12,483 nt of DNA. Source: JBFHES01 sp041584015. Its GTDB lineage: Bacteria > Bacteroidota > Bacteroidia > Bacteroidales > M50B96. The DNA lies in assembly GCA_041584015.1 (NCBI GenBank), contig JBFHES010000133.1:1-12483 (forward strand), written 5' to 3'. The position numbers and the translations under genes are program-made. Positions 6,751 to 12,483 of the stretch are shown here, in pieces (the stretch's first letter is position 1; each line of letters begins with the position of its first letter). The notes beneath the pieces are model-generated. The model was not told where the DNA came from and did no database searches. It saw nothing but the letters and a program-made list of their open reading frames with translations.

Positions 6751-7566
6751 ATGACCGACATCAAATCAATTGTTGACAAACAATCCAGACATATTAGTTT
6801 TATAAATGCTACTGCGTTTTATGTATTAGCTTTTATAATCATTTACTTTCTAAACCTGTTGGTGGTTTTTGGCCTTGCCAGTTACTTTGGTATCGATGCC
6901 AAGTTTCTGTATTATAAAGTAGATTACCTAATAAGCAATAGTTCTGAGCGATGGACAACAGATGCTCTGATATTAATGTTTATGGCAGGACCATTTATTT
7001 CGCTTTTGGTTGCGGGTATATTTGCAAGACTTCACACAGTATTCAGAGCAGACAAAGGACATTTGAAACTCTTTTTCTTATACATGTACATGCATGGTAT
7101 GAATTTCTGCTTTGCTTCTTTTATTGCTGGCAGTATTTCAAACGATTATACTTGGTTTGCAATGGCATGGTTAAACATACCTCAATTAATGATGTACGTA
7201 ATTGGCATTGTTGGGCTAGCCCTATTGTTGGTAGTTGGATCAGCAAAATCTATTTTCCTGATGGAAGCAAGCAATTATGCGCGCCCAAATCACCCAATAA
7301 ACAGACAATATTGGTTACTGAATACAGCACTTAAGCCATGGTTCGTTGGTTCAATAATTATCATACTTGTGCTACTTCCTGAAATAGATATGTACTATAT
7401 CATCATTCTTATTAGTTATGGGATCATGAATATTCCTATTTTTAGAAATTCGTCAACCACTCCTGAGGTTATGTCGTTTGATGCGGCAACAAGCTTTGGA
7501 GTCTTCTGGAAAGTATGGATTGCATTTTTTGCGATTATTAGCTTCATGCGTCTGTTCCTTGTTTAA
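6751..7566 (+). CDS. Uncharacterised integral membrane protein, about seven helices
   Basis: I choose the ATG at 6751 (MTDIKSIVDKQSRHISFINA), giving 271 aa; a TTG at 6718 in the same frame would add 11 residues that look non-coding. Hydrophobic segments lie at about residues 22-46, 72-92, 106-128, 145-163, 198-210, 213-231 and 252-270. Polar or unusual residues inside or beside the membrane include HGMNFC (115-120) and NIPQ (142-145), and a loop has NYARPNHPINRQYW (175-188). There is no HExxH, transporter or kinase motif that I can recognise, so no function is given. It is divergent from Deg and 36 nt upstream of dapF on the same strand with no terminator between, so it is probably co-transcribed with dapF. 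The functional link, if any, is unclear. Confidence 0.85.
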   Translation: MTDIKSIVDKQSRHISFINATAFYVLAFIIIYFLNLLVVFGLASYFGIDAKFLYYKVDYLISNSSERWTTDALILMFMAGPFISLLVAGIFARLHTVFRADKGHLKLFFLYMYMHGMNFCFASFIAGSISNDYTWFAMAWLNIPQLMMYVIGIVGLALLLVVGSAKSIFLMEASNYARPNHPINRQYWLLNTALKPWFVGSIIIILVLLPEIDMYYIIILISYGIMNIPIFRNSSTTPEVMSFDAATSFGVFWKVWIAFFAIISFMRLFLV

Positions 7567-7602
7567 TTTCCTCAGAGGCTTTACTACATTTATAAAAATA
7601 CG

Positions 7603-8385
7603 ATGACTCTAAATTTTCACAAATATCACGGAACAGGTAACGATTTCATCCTTATTGACAACAGGATGAACGATATTAACTTAAGTACCGATCAGATTGA
7701 ACAAATGTGTTCTCGACGCTTCGGGATAGGAGCCGACGGCCTGATGCTTCTTGAATCAAGTACCAGCCATGACTTCAAGATGGTTTATTACAATGCTGAT
7801 GGACAAGAAGGCTCCATGTGCGGCAATGGAGGAAGATGCATTATTGCATTTGCCAAGAAACTTGAGATCATCAAAAACACGGCTCATTTTATTGCTGTGG
7901 ATGGCGAGCATACCGGAACTATTAACGATAAAGAAGTCTGTTTAAAGATGAATGTTGTTGATGCTCTAAAATCTACAACAAAAGGAATCTTCCTGAATAC
8001 TGGTTCTCCTCATTTGGTTGCTTTTGTTAAAAACATTAGAAACTATAATGTAAAAGACGAAGGTCGCAAACTTCGATACGATACAGACATAAGTACTAAT
8101 GGAACCAACGTGAATTTTGTTGAACAGTTAAACCAGGACAGTATTTTTGTAAGAACATATGAACGAGGTGTTGAAGACGAAACTTATTCATGCGGCACGG
8201 GTGTTGTTGCCTCTGCCATTGCTTATACGGTGCACTATAACATTCCTATTAATCACATAAACATAGAAACATTAGGTGGTAATTTAAGAGTTAATTTCGA
8301 GAAGAATCAGAATGCCTCTGGATTCTCAAATATACTTTTAACCGGACCAACCAGCTTTGTGTATACCGGCATAATCAACATTTAA
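7603..8385 (+). CDS. dapF: Diaminopimelate epimerase
   Basis: DapF interconverts LL- and meso-2,6-diaminopimelate without a cofactor, the last steps supplying lysine and the meso-DAP of peptidoglycan, in the cytosol. At 260 aa it is normal length. It opens MTLNFHKYHGTGNDFILIDN, the family's typical start. The two catalytic cysteines are present: Cys73 in SMCGNGGRC (71-79) and Cys197 in YSCGTGV (195-201). The substrate-binding elements GNDF (12-15), YNAD (63-66) and YERGVEDET (186-194) are also intact. It follows the seven-helix membrane gene by 36 nt; a weak TACATTTA at 7585-7592 is the only promoter-like feature there. In many Bacteroidota dapF precedes the aminotransferase dapL, but here the next gene is a DUF1573 lipoprotein. 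Confidence 0.97.
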   Translation: MTLNFHKYHGTGNDFILIDNRMNDINLSTDQIEQMCSRRFGIGADGLMLLESSTSHDFKMVYYNADGQEGSMCGNGGRCIIAFAKKLEIIKNTAHFIAVDGEHTGTINDKEVCLKMNVVDALKSTTKGIFLNTGSPHLVAFVKNIRNYNVKDEGRKLRYDTDISTNGTNVNFVEQLNQDSIFVRTYERGVEDETYSCGTGVVASAIAYTVHYNIPINHINIETLGGNLRVNFEKNQNASGFSNILLTGPTSFVYTGIINI

Positions 8386-8435
8386 ACATTGTCCTAATTC
8401 ATTAAAAGCACCCTTGTTATAAAGTGATGAATTGT

Positions 8436-8467
8436 TTTGTTCGGTAGCAAAAAATGGTGTTATTTTG
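8436..8467 (+). promoter_or_regulatory. Possible promoter for the DUF1573-yajC pair
   Basis: TTTG (8436-8439) is followed after 21 nt by TATTTTG (8461-8467), which is one base short of the TANNTTTG consensus. It lies 21 nt upstream of the ATG at 8489, within a 103-nt gap after dapF. The spacing is about right, but the -7 element is imperfect. Confidence 0.4.
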
Positions 8468-8488
8468 CCAACGAAAATAATTGATAGC

Positions 8489-8965
8489 ATGAGTAGAAGT
8501 AATTTAGTGAACTATATATTAATCTCGTTAATAGTGATGATGTCTGCATGTCAGTTAGAAAGCACAAAAACTGATAACGAAATTACCACCGACATTATTC
8601 AAAACCCTGTTTCAGCGGACAACACAAACACAGGCGTTAGCGTTCCACAGATTACATTTGACAAAAAATCACACGATTTTAATTTAATACTTCAAGGCGA
8701 GGTTGTAGCCTATACATTTAAATTTAGCAATTCCGGAAAGCAGAACTTAATACTTGCTGATGTATCGTCATCATGCGGTTGTACCATCCCTACTTTTAGC
8801 AAAAAGCCTATTAAGCCAGGCGAAGAAGGGACCATTGAAGTGGTATTTAACAGCGAGAGAAGACAAGGCGTACAAAACAAGAAAGTGTTTGTATTATCAA
8901 ATGCACAGCCGAACCGCGATACGCTGGAGATTACAGCCAATATAGTTATCCCAACAGAATATTAA
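8489..8965 (+). CDS. DUF1573-domain lipoprotein
   Basis: I place the start at the ATG at 8489 (158 aa, MSRSNLVNYILISLIVMMSAC); an in-frame TTG at 8432 would put 19 implausible residues before the signal peptide. Cys21 in MMSAC is the likely lipidation site. A low-complexity Thr/Asn linker (about 22-50) leads to an Ig-like DUF1573 domain (about 53-158) with the motifs KKSHDFNLILQGE, VSSSCGCTIP (92-101, Cys95 and Cys97) and PGEEGTIEVVFNS. DUF1573 proteins are abundant in Bacteroidota; their role is not established, though the fold resembles ASPM/MSP-type domains. It sits 15 nt upstream of yajC, a pairing common in the phylum, which suggests an envelope or secretion-associated role by context only. 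Confidence 0.92.
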   Translation: MSRSNLVNYILISLIVMMSACQLESTKTDNEITTDIIQNPVSADNTNTGVSVPQITFDKKSHDFNLILQGEVVAYTFKFSNSGKQNLILADVSSSCGCTIPTFSKKPIKPGEEGTIEVVFNSERRQGVQNKKVFVLSNAQPNRDTLEITANIVIPTEY

Positions 8966-8980
8966 CCAAATAAGCATAAA

Positions 8981-9301
8981 ATGAGATTATTGAATATTTT
9001 ATTAATGGCAGGTGGTGGCGAAGAGCAAAACCCATACTCTTCTCTAGTTTTTCTTGCCTTGATTATTATCGTTTTTTACTTTTTCATGATCAGACCACAA
9101 ATGAAAAAGCAGAAGGAATTGGCAAACTACAGACAAGGTCTACAGAAAGGAGACAAGGTTGTAACAACTGGTGGTATCTACGGTAAAATTGTAGAAGTAA
9201 AAGAAGCCTATGTTGTGGTTGAAGTTGCTAACGACGTTAAAATGAAAATTGATAAAAACGCAGTGGTTAAAGACCCGAGCGATTTAACTCAAACAAAATA
9301 A
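8981..9301 (+). CDS. yajC: YajC, accessory subunit of the Sec translocon (SecDF-YajC)
   Basis: YajC is a small single-span inner-membrane protein that associates with SecDF and aids protein export. The 106-aa length is usual. A short N-terminal Met/Gly stretch precedes the helix SLVFLALIIIVFYFFMIRP (20-38), which ends in the signature FFMIRPQMKKQKE. The cytoplasmic part contains GLQKGDKVVTTGGIYGKI (48-65), the other family hallmark. The ATG at 8981 is preferred over the internal ATG at 9005 because homologues carry a similar MxLL start. It follows the DUF1573 gene by 15 nt and is closed by a terminator 9 nt after its stop, so the two form a unit separate from ybbR-coaE. Confidence 0.96.
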   Translation: MRLLNILLMAGGGEEQNPYSSLVFLALIIIVFYFFMIRPQMKKQKELANYRQGLQKGDKVVTTGGIYGKIVEVKEAYVVVEVANDVKMKIDKNAVVKDPSDLTQTK

Positions 9302-9309
9302 GTTTAAAG

Positions 9310-9331
9310 CCCCGCTCTAGCGGGGTTTTTT
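9310..9331 (+). terminator. Intrinsic terminator after yajC
   Basis: CCCCGC-TCTA-GCGGGG is a perfect 6-bp GC stem with a 4-nt loop followed by six T. It starts 9 nt after the yajC stop and ends the DUF1573-yajC transcript. The stem is identical to that of the rpoD terminator. Confidence 0.93.
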
Positions 9332-9396
9332 GATAGTAGATTTTTGTTTCAGATTTAGCTGCATTTAAGTATATTCACGGATAAATTAAAAAGGCC

Positions 9397-10401
9397 TTGA
9401 ACTTTAGCTTCTTAAAAAATCTTATTGAGGTTGTTGAAAAATATCGTGTCAAAAACCAAAAGAAATTAATGGTTTATGGCGTGTTTGTTTTAATATCAAC
9501 TGTATTTTGGTTGCTTAGCACACTTAGCGAAAATTACACAACTACAGTAAACTTTCCTGTTCGCTTTTCGCATCTCCCGGAAAAATCTGTATTAGTTAAC
9601 GAGTTACCTGAAAAAATCCAACTAAAAGTTGAAGCGCATGGATTTACTCTACTACGCTATAAGATTAGTCGATCCCTGGTGCCCATTAACATTAATGTTA
9701 AAAACTTTAGTTTACTTAGAGTTCCTGATCATCCTACAAAGTACTTCCTGCTATCAAGATACACCCAACAAAAAGTTGCAAATCAATTAAAAGACGACAT
9801 CAATGTAATCGAGATTCAACCCGATTCATTTATTTTTGATTTCACCAAAATTGTTGAAAGAAAAATTGCGGTAAAGCCTGTGGTTGATTACAACCTTCAA
9901 AGACAGTTTCTTCTTAAAAAAATTAAATGTACACCTGATAGTATTATCGTTTCTGGTCCACAATCAATAATGGATACTTTAAGGTTTATAGAAACGAGAA
10001 CACATAAATTAGGCAAGCTGGATAGATCCATAAAAAGAAACATGCAGCTTAAAAACAGCAAACAGCTTAAAACTGAATTTAAACGAGTTACTGTTGAACT
10101 TGAGATTGAGAAGTTTACTCAAACAAGTTTCCAGCTTCCTGTGGAAATAATAAATGCTCCTGAGGAATTCAATATTAAACTATTCCCTGACGAGGTAAAT
10201 GTTAGTTTTATGGTGGCAATTAGTGATTATGAAAAAGTTAAGCCTTATCACTTTCGATTAATCGCAAACTACGAAAAGGCATCAAACAACCTTTTAATGA
10301 ATAATCATAAACTAAAAGTTGACCTTAAGAAATTTCCATCCTTCGTTAATTCAATCAACATCTACCCTGCGCAGCTTGATTATTTACTCGAAAAGAAATG
10401 A
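9397..10401 (+). CDS. YbbR-like domain protein, probable TTG start
   Basis: The coding frame appears to begin at TTG 9397, because an in-frame TAA lies at 9382 and the first in-frame ATG (9469) falls at the start of the membrane helix and would remove a plausible basic N-terminal tail (NFSFLKNLIEVVEKYRVKNQ). The 334-aa product has one helix (about 25-43, GVFVLISTVFWLLSTL) followed by ENYTTTVNFPV, the standard entry into YbbR repeats. Extracytoplasmic beta domains fill about 45-334 with DSIIVSGPQSIMDTL near 198-212, a typical YbbR strand motif. In Firmicutes YbbR (CdaR) regulates the c-di-AMP synthase CdaA; no cdaA is seen here, so a similar role is only an inference. It overlaps coaE by 4 nt (ATGA), showing tight co-transcription. 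No clear promoter is seen in 9332-9396. Confidence 0.88.
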   Translation: MNFSFLKNLIEVVEKYRVKNQKKLMVYGVFVLISTVFWLLSTLSENYTTTVNFPVRFSHLPEKSVLVNELPEKIQLKVEAHGFTLLRYKISRSLVPININVKNFSLLRVPDHPTKYFLLSRYTQQKVANQLKDDINVIEIQPDSFIFDFTKIVERKIAVKPVVDYNLQRQFLLKKIKCTPDSIIVSGPQSIMDTLRFIETRTHKLGKLDRSIKRNMQLKNSKQLKTEFKRVTVELEIEKFTQTSFQLPVEIINAPEEFNIKLFPDEVNVSFMVAISDYEKVKPYHFRLIANYEKASNNLLMNNHKLKVDLKKFPSFVNSINIYPAQLDYLLEKK

Positions 10402-11000
10402 TTAAAATTGGAATAACCGGAGGAATTGGCAGCGGTAAATCAACCGTTTGCGAGGTATTCAAATCATTGGGTGTTCCTGTCTATCATGCCGATCATCGTG
10501 CAAAAGTATTAATGAATCAATCAGCTGACATTCGTGAAGGTTTAATTAAATTATTTGGGGAACAGATTTATCAGTCCAACCTTGAAATTGACAGAGCGGC
10601 ATTGTCGGCAATAATTTTTAATAATAAACAAGCATTATCCAGCATCAATGAACTCATACATCCTGCTGTATATAATAATTTTTTCGACTGGTGCACTGGC
10701 CAACAGAGTGCTTATGTACTAATGGAAGCGGCGATACTTTTCGAAAGTGGGGGCTACAAAAAACTGGACAAGACCATACTTGTTACAGCACCTGAGGAGT
10801 TAAGAATAAAACGTGTACAAAAAAGAGACAAGGCAAGTGAACAAGAGATTAAGGCCAGAATTAATAACCAACTTAGCGACAAAGAAAAGCTGAAACTCAC
10901 AGATTATGTTATTGTTAATGATGGCAAACAATTAATTACTCCGGTAATTCTACAATTGCATAAGCAATTGAGCACTCATGACAATCTGTCGAAAAAATAG
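10398..11000 (+). CDS. coaE: Dephospho-CoA kinase
   Basis: CoaE phosphorylates the 3'-hydroxyl of dephospho-CoA with ATP, the last step of coenzyme A synthesis, in the cytosol. At 200 aa it is the usual size. It opens MIKIGITGGIGSGKSTV with the P-loop GGIGSGKST at 8-16. It keeps the substrate-site Asp32 in YHADHRAK (29-36), the IHPAV motif (87-91), the lid-proximal MEAAILFESG (109-118), and the RVQKRD basic lid segment (139-144). Its ATG overlaps the ybbR TGA in ATGA at 10398-10401, so the two are translationally coupled; ybbR-coaE adjacency is common in Bacteroidota. A J-domain gene follows after 41 nt with no terminator. Confidence 0.97.
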   Translation: MIKIGITGGIGSGKSTVCEVFKSLGVPVYHADHRAKVLMNQSADIREGLIKLFGEQIYQSNLEIDRAALSAIIFNNKQALSSINELIHPAVYNNFFDWCTGQQSAYVLMEAAILFESGGYKKLDKTILVTAPEELRIKRVQKRDKASEQEIKARINNQLSDKEKLKLTDYVIVNDGKQLITPVILQLHKQLSTHDNLSKK

Positions 11001-11041
11001 CTTGGAACGCTAATTGATAAAAAACGAAAAAAAATTACAAT

Positions 11042-11764
11042 ATGTCGAAATACGGAAAGTGGTTTGGGGGAATTCTAGGATGGACATTTGGTGGTCCTAT
11101 TGGTGGGTTATTTGGTTTTGCACTTGGCTCATTATTCGATGCCAATAAATCTGAGGGTGGACCAAGAACAGCCGGATCAACAACACAAGGTGATTTTATC
11201 ATGAGCTTATTAGTGCTGGTTGCAGCTACAATGAAAGCAGATGGTAAAGTATTAAAATCAGAACTGAACTATGTAAAGACGTACATAGTTCGTGCCTTTG
11301 GACCCGATGCTTCGGGCGAAATAATTAGATTACTTGGAGATTTACTAAAACAAGAAATCCCGGTACGCGACGTTGCTCAACAGATCAGGCGCCACATGGA
11401 TTACCCTTCGAGGCTGGAATTAATGCACCTGTTGTTTGGCATTTCAAAAGCCGACGGAAATGTTTCAGCATCAGAATTAAAACTAATCGAATATATAGCA
11501 AACGAGTTAGGTATTGAGCAGGTTGATTTTATGTCGATAAAAAACATGTTTGTGAAGGACAGCAATGCGGCCTACCGTATCCTGGAAATTGATCCTTCTG
11601 CAAGCGATGATGAAGTTAAAAAAGCTTACCGTAAAATGGCAGTTAAATACCACCCTGATAAAGTTAGCTACCTTGGAGAAGAAGTAATCAGCTCGGCTAA
11701 AGAGAAATTTCAGAAAGTAAACGAAGCTTACGAAACGATAAAAAAAGAAAGAAATATAGCATAA
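11042..11764 (+). CDS. TerB-domain plus C-terminal J-domain co-chaperone (DjlA-like)
   Basis: The 240-aa protein has three parts. A Gly-rich hydrophobic N-terminus (about 7-33, WFGGILGWTFGGPIGGLFG) could insert in or lie on the membrane. A TerB-like helical domain (about 50-172) has two matched halves, each with an acidic turn: MKADGKV (64-70) and SKADGNV (135-141), both followed by an SEL motif. The C-terminal J-domain (about 175-238) has the HPD triad at 204-206, essential for stimulating DnaK ATPase, and ends in KFQKVNEAYETIKK. This order is that of DjlA, a membrane-linked DnaK co-chaperone, so the likely role is recruiting DnaK to the envelope. The substrate is unknown. It follows coaE by 41 nt on the same strand, probably in the ybbR-coaE operon. 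Confidence 0.92.
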   Translation: MSKYGKWFGGILGWTFGGPIGGLFGFALGSLFDANKSEGGPRTAGSTTQGDFIMSLLVLVAATMKADGKVLKSELNYVKTYIVRAFGPDASGEIIRLLGDLLKQEIPVRDVAQQIRRHMDYPSRLELMHLLFGISKADGNVSASELKLIEYIANELGIEQVDFMSIKNMFVKDSNAAYRILEIDPSASDDEVKKAYRKMAVKYHPDKVSYLGEEVISSAKEKFQKVNEAYETIKKERNIA

Positions 11765-11788
11765 TGCTATTTGATAAAATATTAAAAT

Positions 11789-11796
11789 TATTTTTG
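11789..11796 (+). promoter_or_regulatory. -7 element upstream of the DUF5606 gene
   Basis: TATTTTTG, followed by C as in the rpoD promoter, lies 32 nt before the ATG at 11829 in the 64-nt gap after the J-domain gene. The nearest upstream TTTG (11770-11773) is only 15 nt away, shorter than the usual 19-21, so the -33 half is poor. It would give a leader of about 25 nt. Confidence 0.5.
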
Positions 11797-11828
11797 CACA
11801 AATTTTATTTAAAAAATCGAAAGAATAC

Positions 11829-12302
11829 ATGGATTTAAAGGGGATTTTAGCAATTGCTGGTCAGCCAGGATTATTTGAAATGATTTCACAGGCAAAAAAC
11901 AGCATCATCGTTGAGTCGTTAATTACAAAAAAACGCATGCCAGCTTATGCTACTTCAAAAATAAGTGCACTAGAAGATATAGCTATCTACACCTATACAG
12001 AGGATGTACCTTTGGTTGAGGTGTTCAAGAAAATTTTCAAAAAAGAAACTGGCGGAAATGCAATTGATCACAAAGCATCAGCAAAACAACTAAAAGAGTA
12101 TTTAGCAGAAATTTTACCTGACTACGATAAGGACAGAGTTTACGTTAGTGATATCAAAAAAATTATGCAGTGGTACAACACCCTAGCAGAATTGAACATG
12201 ATTGATCTGGAAGATGCAGTAAAAGAAGAAGAAACTACTGACGAAACCAGCAAAGAGGAAGCAACACCAGCTGCTGACGAAGATCAGAAAACAGAAGAAT
12301 AA
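11829..12302 (+). CDS. DUF5606-family protein
   Basis: A 157-aa soluble protein starting MDLKGILAIAGQPGLFEMIS, with no signal peptide or membrane segment. The motif set LKGILAIAGQPGLF (3-16), SIIVESLITKKRMPAY (25-40) and KISALEDIAIYTYTE (44-58) matches the DUF5606 family of Bacteroidota, whose function is unknown. The first about 60 residues look like a small beta-rich fold, followed by helices with YLAEILPDYDKDRVYVSDIKK (read in pieces across 90-110). The last about 30 residues are an acidic, Glu/Thr-rich tail likely to be disordered. It has its own promoter-like element and a strong terminator, so it is probably a single-gene unit, though read-through from the ybbR-coaE-J-domain operon is possible. 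Confidence 0.9.
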   Translation: MDLKGILAIAGQPGLFEMISQAKNSIIVESLITKKRMPAYATSKISALEDIAIYTYTEDVPLVEVFKKIFKKETGGNAIDHKASAKQLKEYLAEILPDYDKDRVYVSDIKKIMQWYNTLAELNMIDLEDAVKEEETTDETSKEEATPAADEDQKTEE

Positions 12303-12324
12303 TAAAACACCATAAGATAATGAG

Positions 12325-12358
12325 ATGACTGACTAGTAGATACTATTCAGTCATTTTT
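12325..12358 (+). terminator. Intrinsic terminator after the DUF5606 gene
   Basis: ATGACTGA (12325-12332) pairs perfectly with TCAGTCAT (12347-12354). After one C/T mismatch the inner TAG/CTA bases extend the stem around a short loop. Four further T (12355-12358) give a T-run of five. It begins 23 nt after the stop. The stem is AT-richer than the two CCCCGC terminators. Confidence 0.8.
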
Positions 12359-12441
12359 GTATACAACAGTTTGAACCTTTCATAGCAGATGATTCTTTCA
12401 TTCAGTGCATACGATGAATCCCGAATACAAAAATATAAGCA

Positions 12442-12483
12442 ATGAAAAATAAGCTAAAACTAAAAAGGAGTTTTTTACCTGAA
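12442..12483 (+). CDS. N-terminal fragment of the next gene (14 codons)
   Basis: An ATG at 12442 opens MKNKLKLKRSFLPE, in frame to the last base of the window. The basic start and placement about 80 nt after a terminator are what a new gene would look like. Fourteen residues are too few to identify it; a start with a charged tail followed by FLPE would suit an M3-type oligopeptidase, but this is a guess. No clear TANNTTTG promoter is seen in 12359-12441. Confidence 0.4.
   Translation, partial: MKNKLKLKRSFLPE

Noticed and set aside
11507..11830. A 107-codon minus-strand frame over the J-domain
   Set aside because: It is antisense to an intact J-domain with its HPD motif; the Phe-rich translation is the usual shadow of Lys-rich coding sequence.
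12428..12435. TATTTTTG on the minus strand near the right edge
   Set aside because: It matches the -7 consensus, but no minus-strand gene lies downstream of it and no -33 TTG is at the right spacing, so it is probably chance.
1..12483. Search for CRISPR arrays, tRNAs, rRNAs, insertion sequences, toxin-antitoxin or defence genes
   Set aside because: No repeat-spacer pattern, tRNA-like cloverleaf, transposase motif or defence-type domain was seen; the content is core chromosomal genes of similar base composition.

Overview
The window is an AT-rich stretch of bacterial chromosome from the phylum Bacteroidota, most likely a marine-type Bacteroidales/Marinilabiliales relative (the lower rank is inference). 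Four things point there. The primary sigma factor is short (286 aa) and lacks region 1.1. Starts have A-rich leaders and no convincing Shine-Dalgarno sequences. TANNTTTG -7 elements lie upstream of several genes. Families largely confined to this phylum are present (DUF5606 protein, Bacteroidota-type YbbR, DUF1573 lipoprotein beside YajC).

Layout. 1-825 (minus): an SRPBCC-fold membrane-anchored protein followed 2 nt later by a small multi-pass membrane protein that runs off the left edge. 967-2973 (plus): uvrB, divergent from that pair. 3049-3498 (plus): a small lipoprotein, convergent with a 119-aa membrane protein (3504-3863, minus). 3933-4889 (minus): rpoD with a clear promoter and a strong intrinsic terminator. 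5079-6515 (minus): a Deg/HtrA periplasmic serine protease. 6516-6750: a 235-nt divergent intergenic region with an inverted repeat. 6751-7566 (plus): a seven-segment membrane protein I do not recognise. 7603-8385: dapF. 8489-9301: DUF1573 lipoprotein and yajC, closed by a terminator. 9397-11764: ybbR, coaE (4-nt overlap) and a TerB plus J-domain protein. 11829-12302: DUF5606 protein with its own promoter-like element and a terminator. 12442 onward: the first 14 codons of a likely next gene.

The genes are mostly core housekeeping: DNA repair (UvrB), transcription (RpoD), envelope proteostasis (Deg, J-domain protein, YajC of the Sec translocon), cell-wall and lysine precursor (DapF), CoA synthesis (CoaE) and c-di-AMP/envelope-linked YbbR. 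I see no mobile element, CRISPR array, tRNA, rRNA, toxin-antitoxin pair or defence cluster, and no evidence of a novel multi-gene system. The points worth a second look are modest: very short predicted leaders, matched terminator stems, an inverted repeat upstream of an orphan membrane protein, a possible rpoD leader ORF, and several conserved but uncharacterised envelope proteins.
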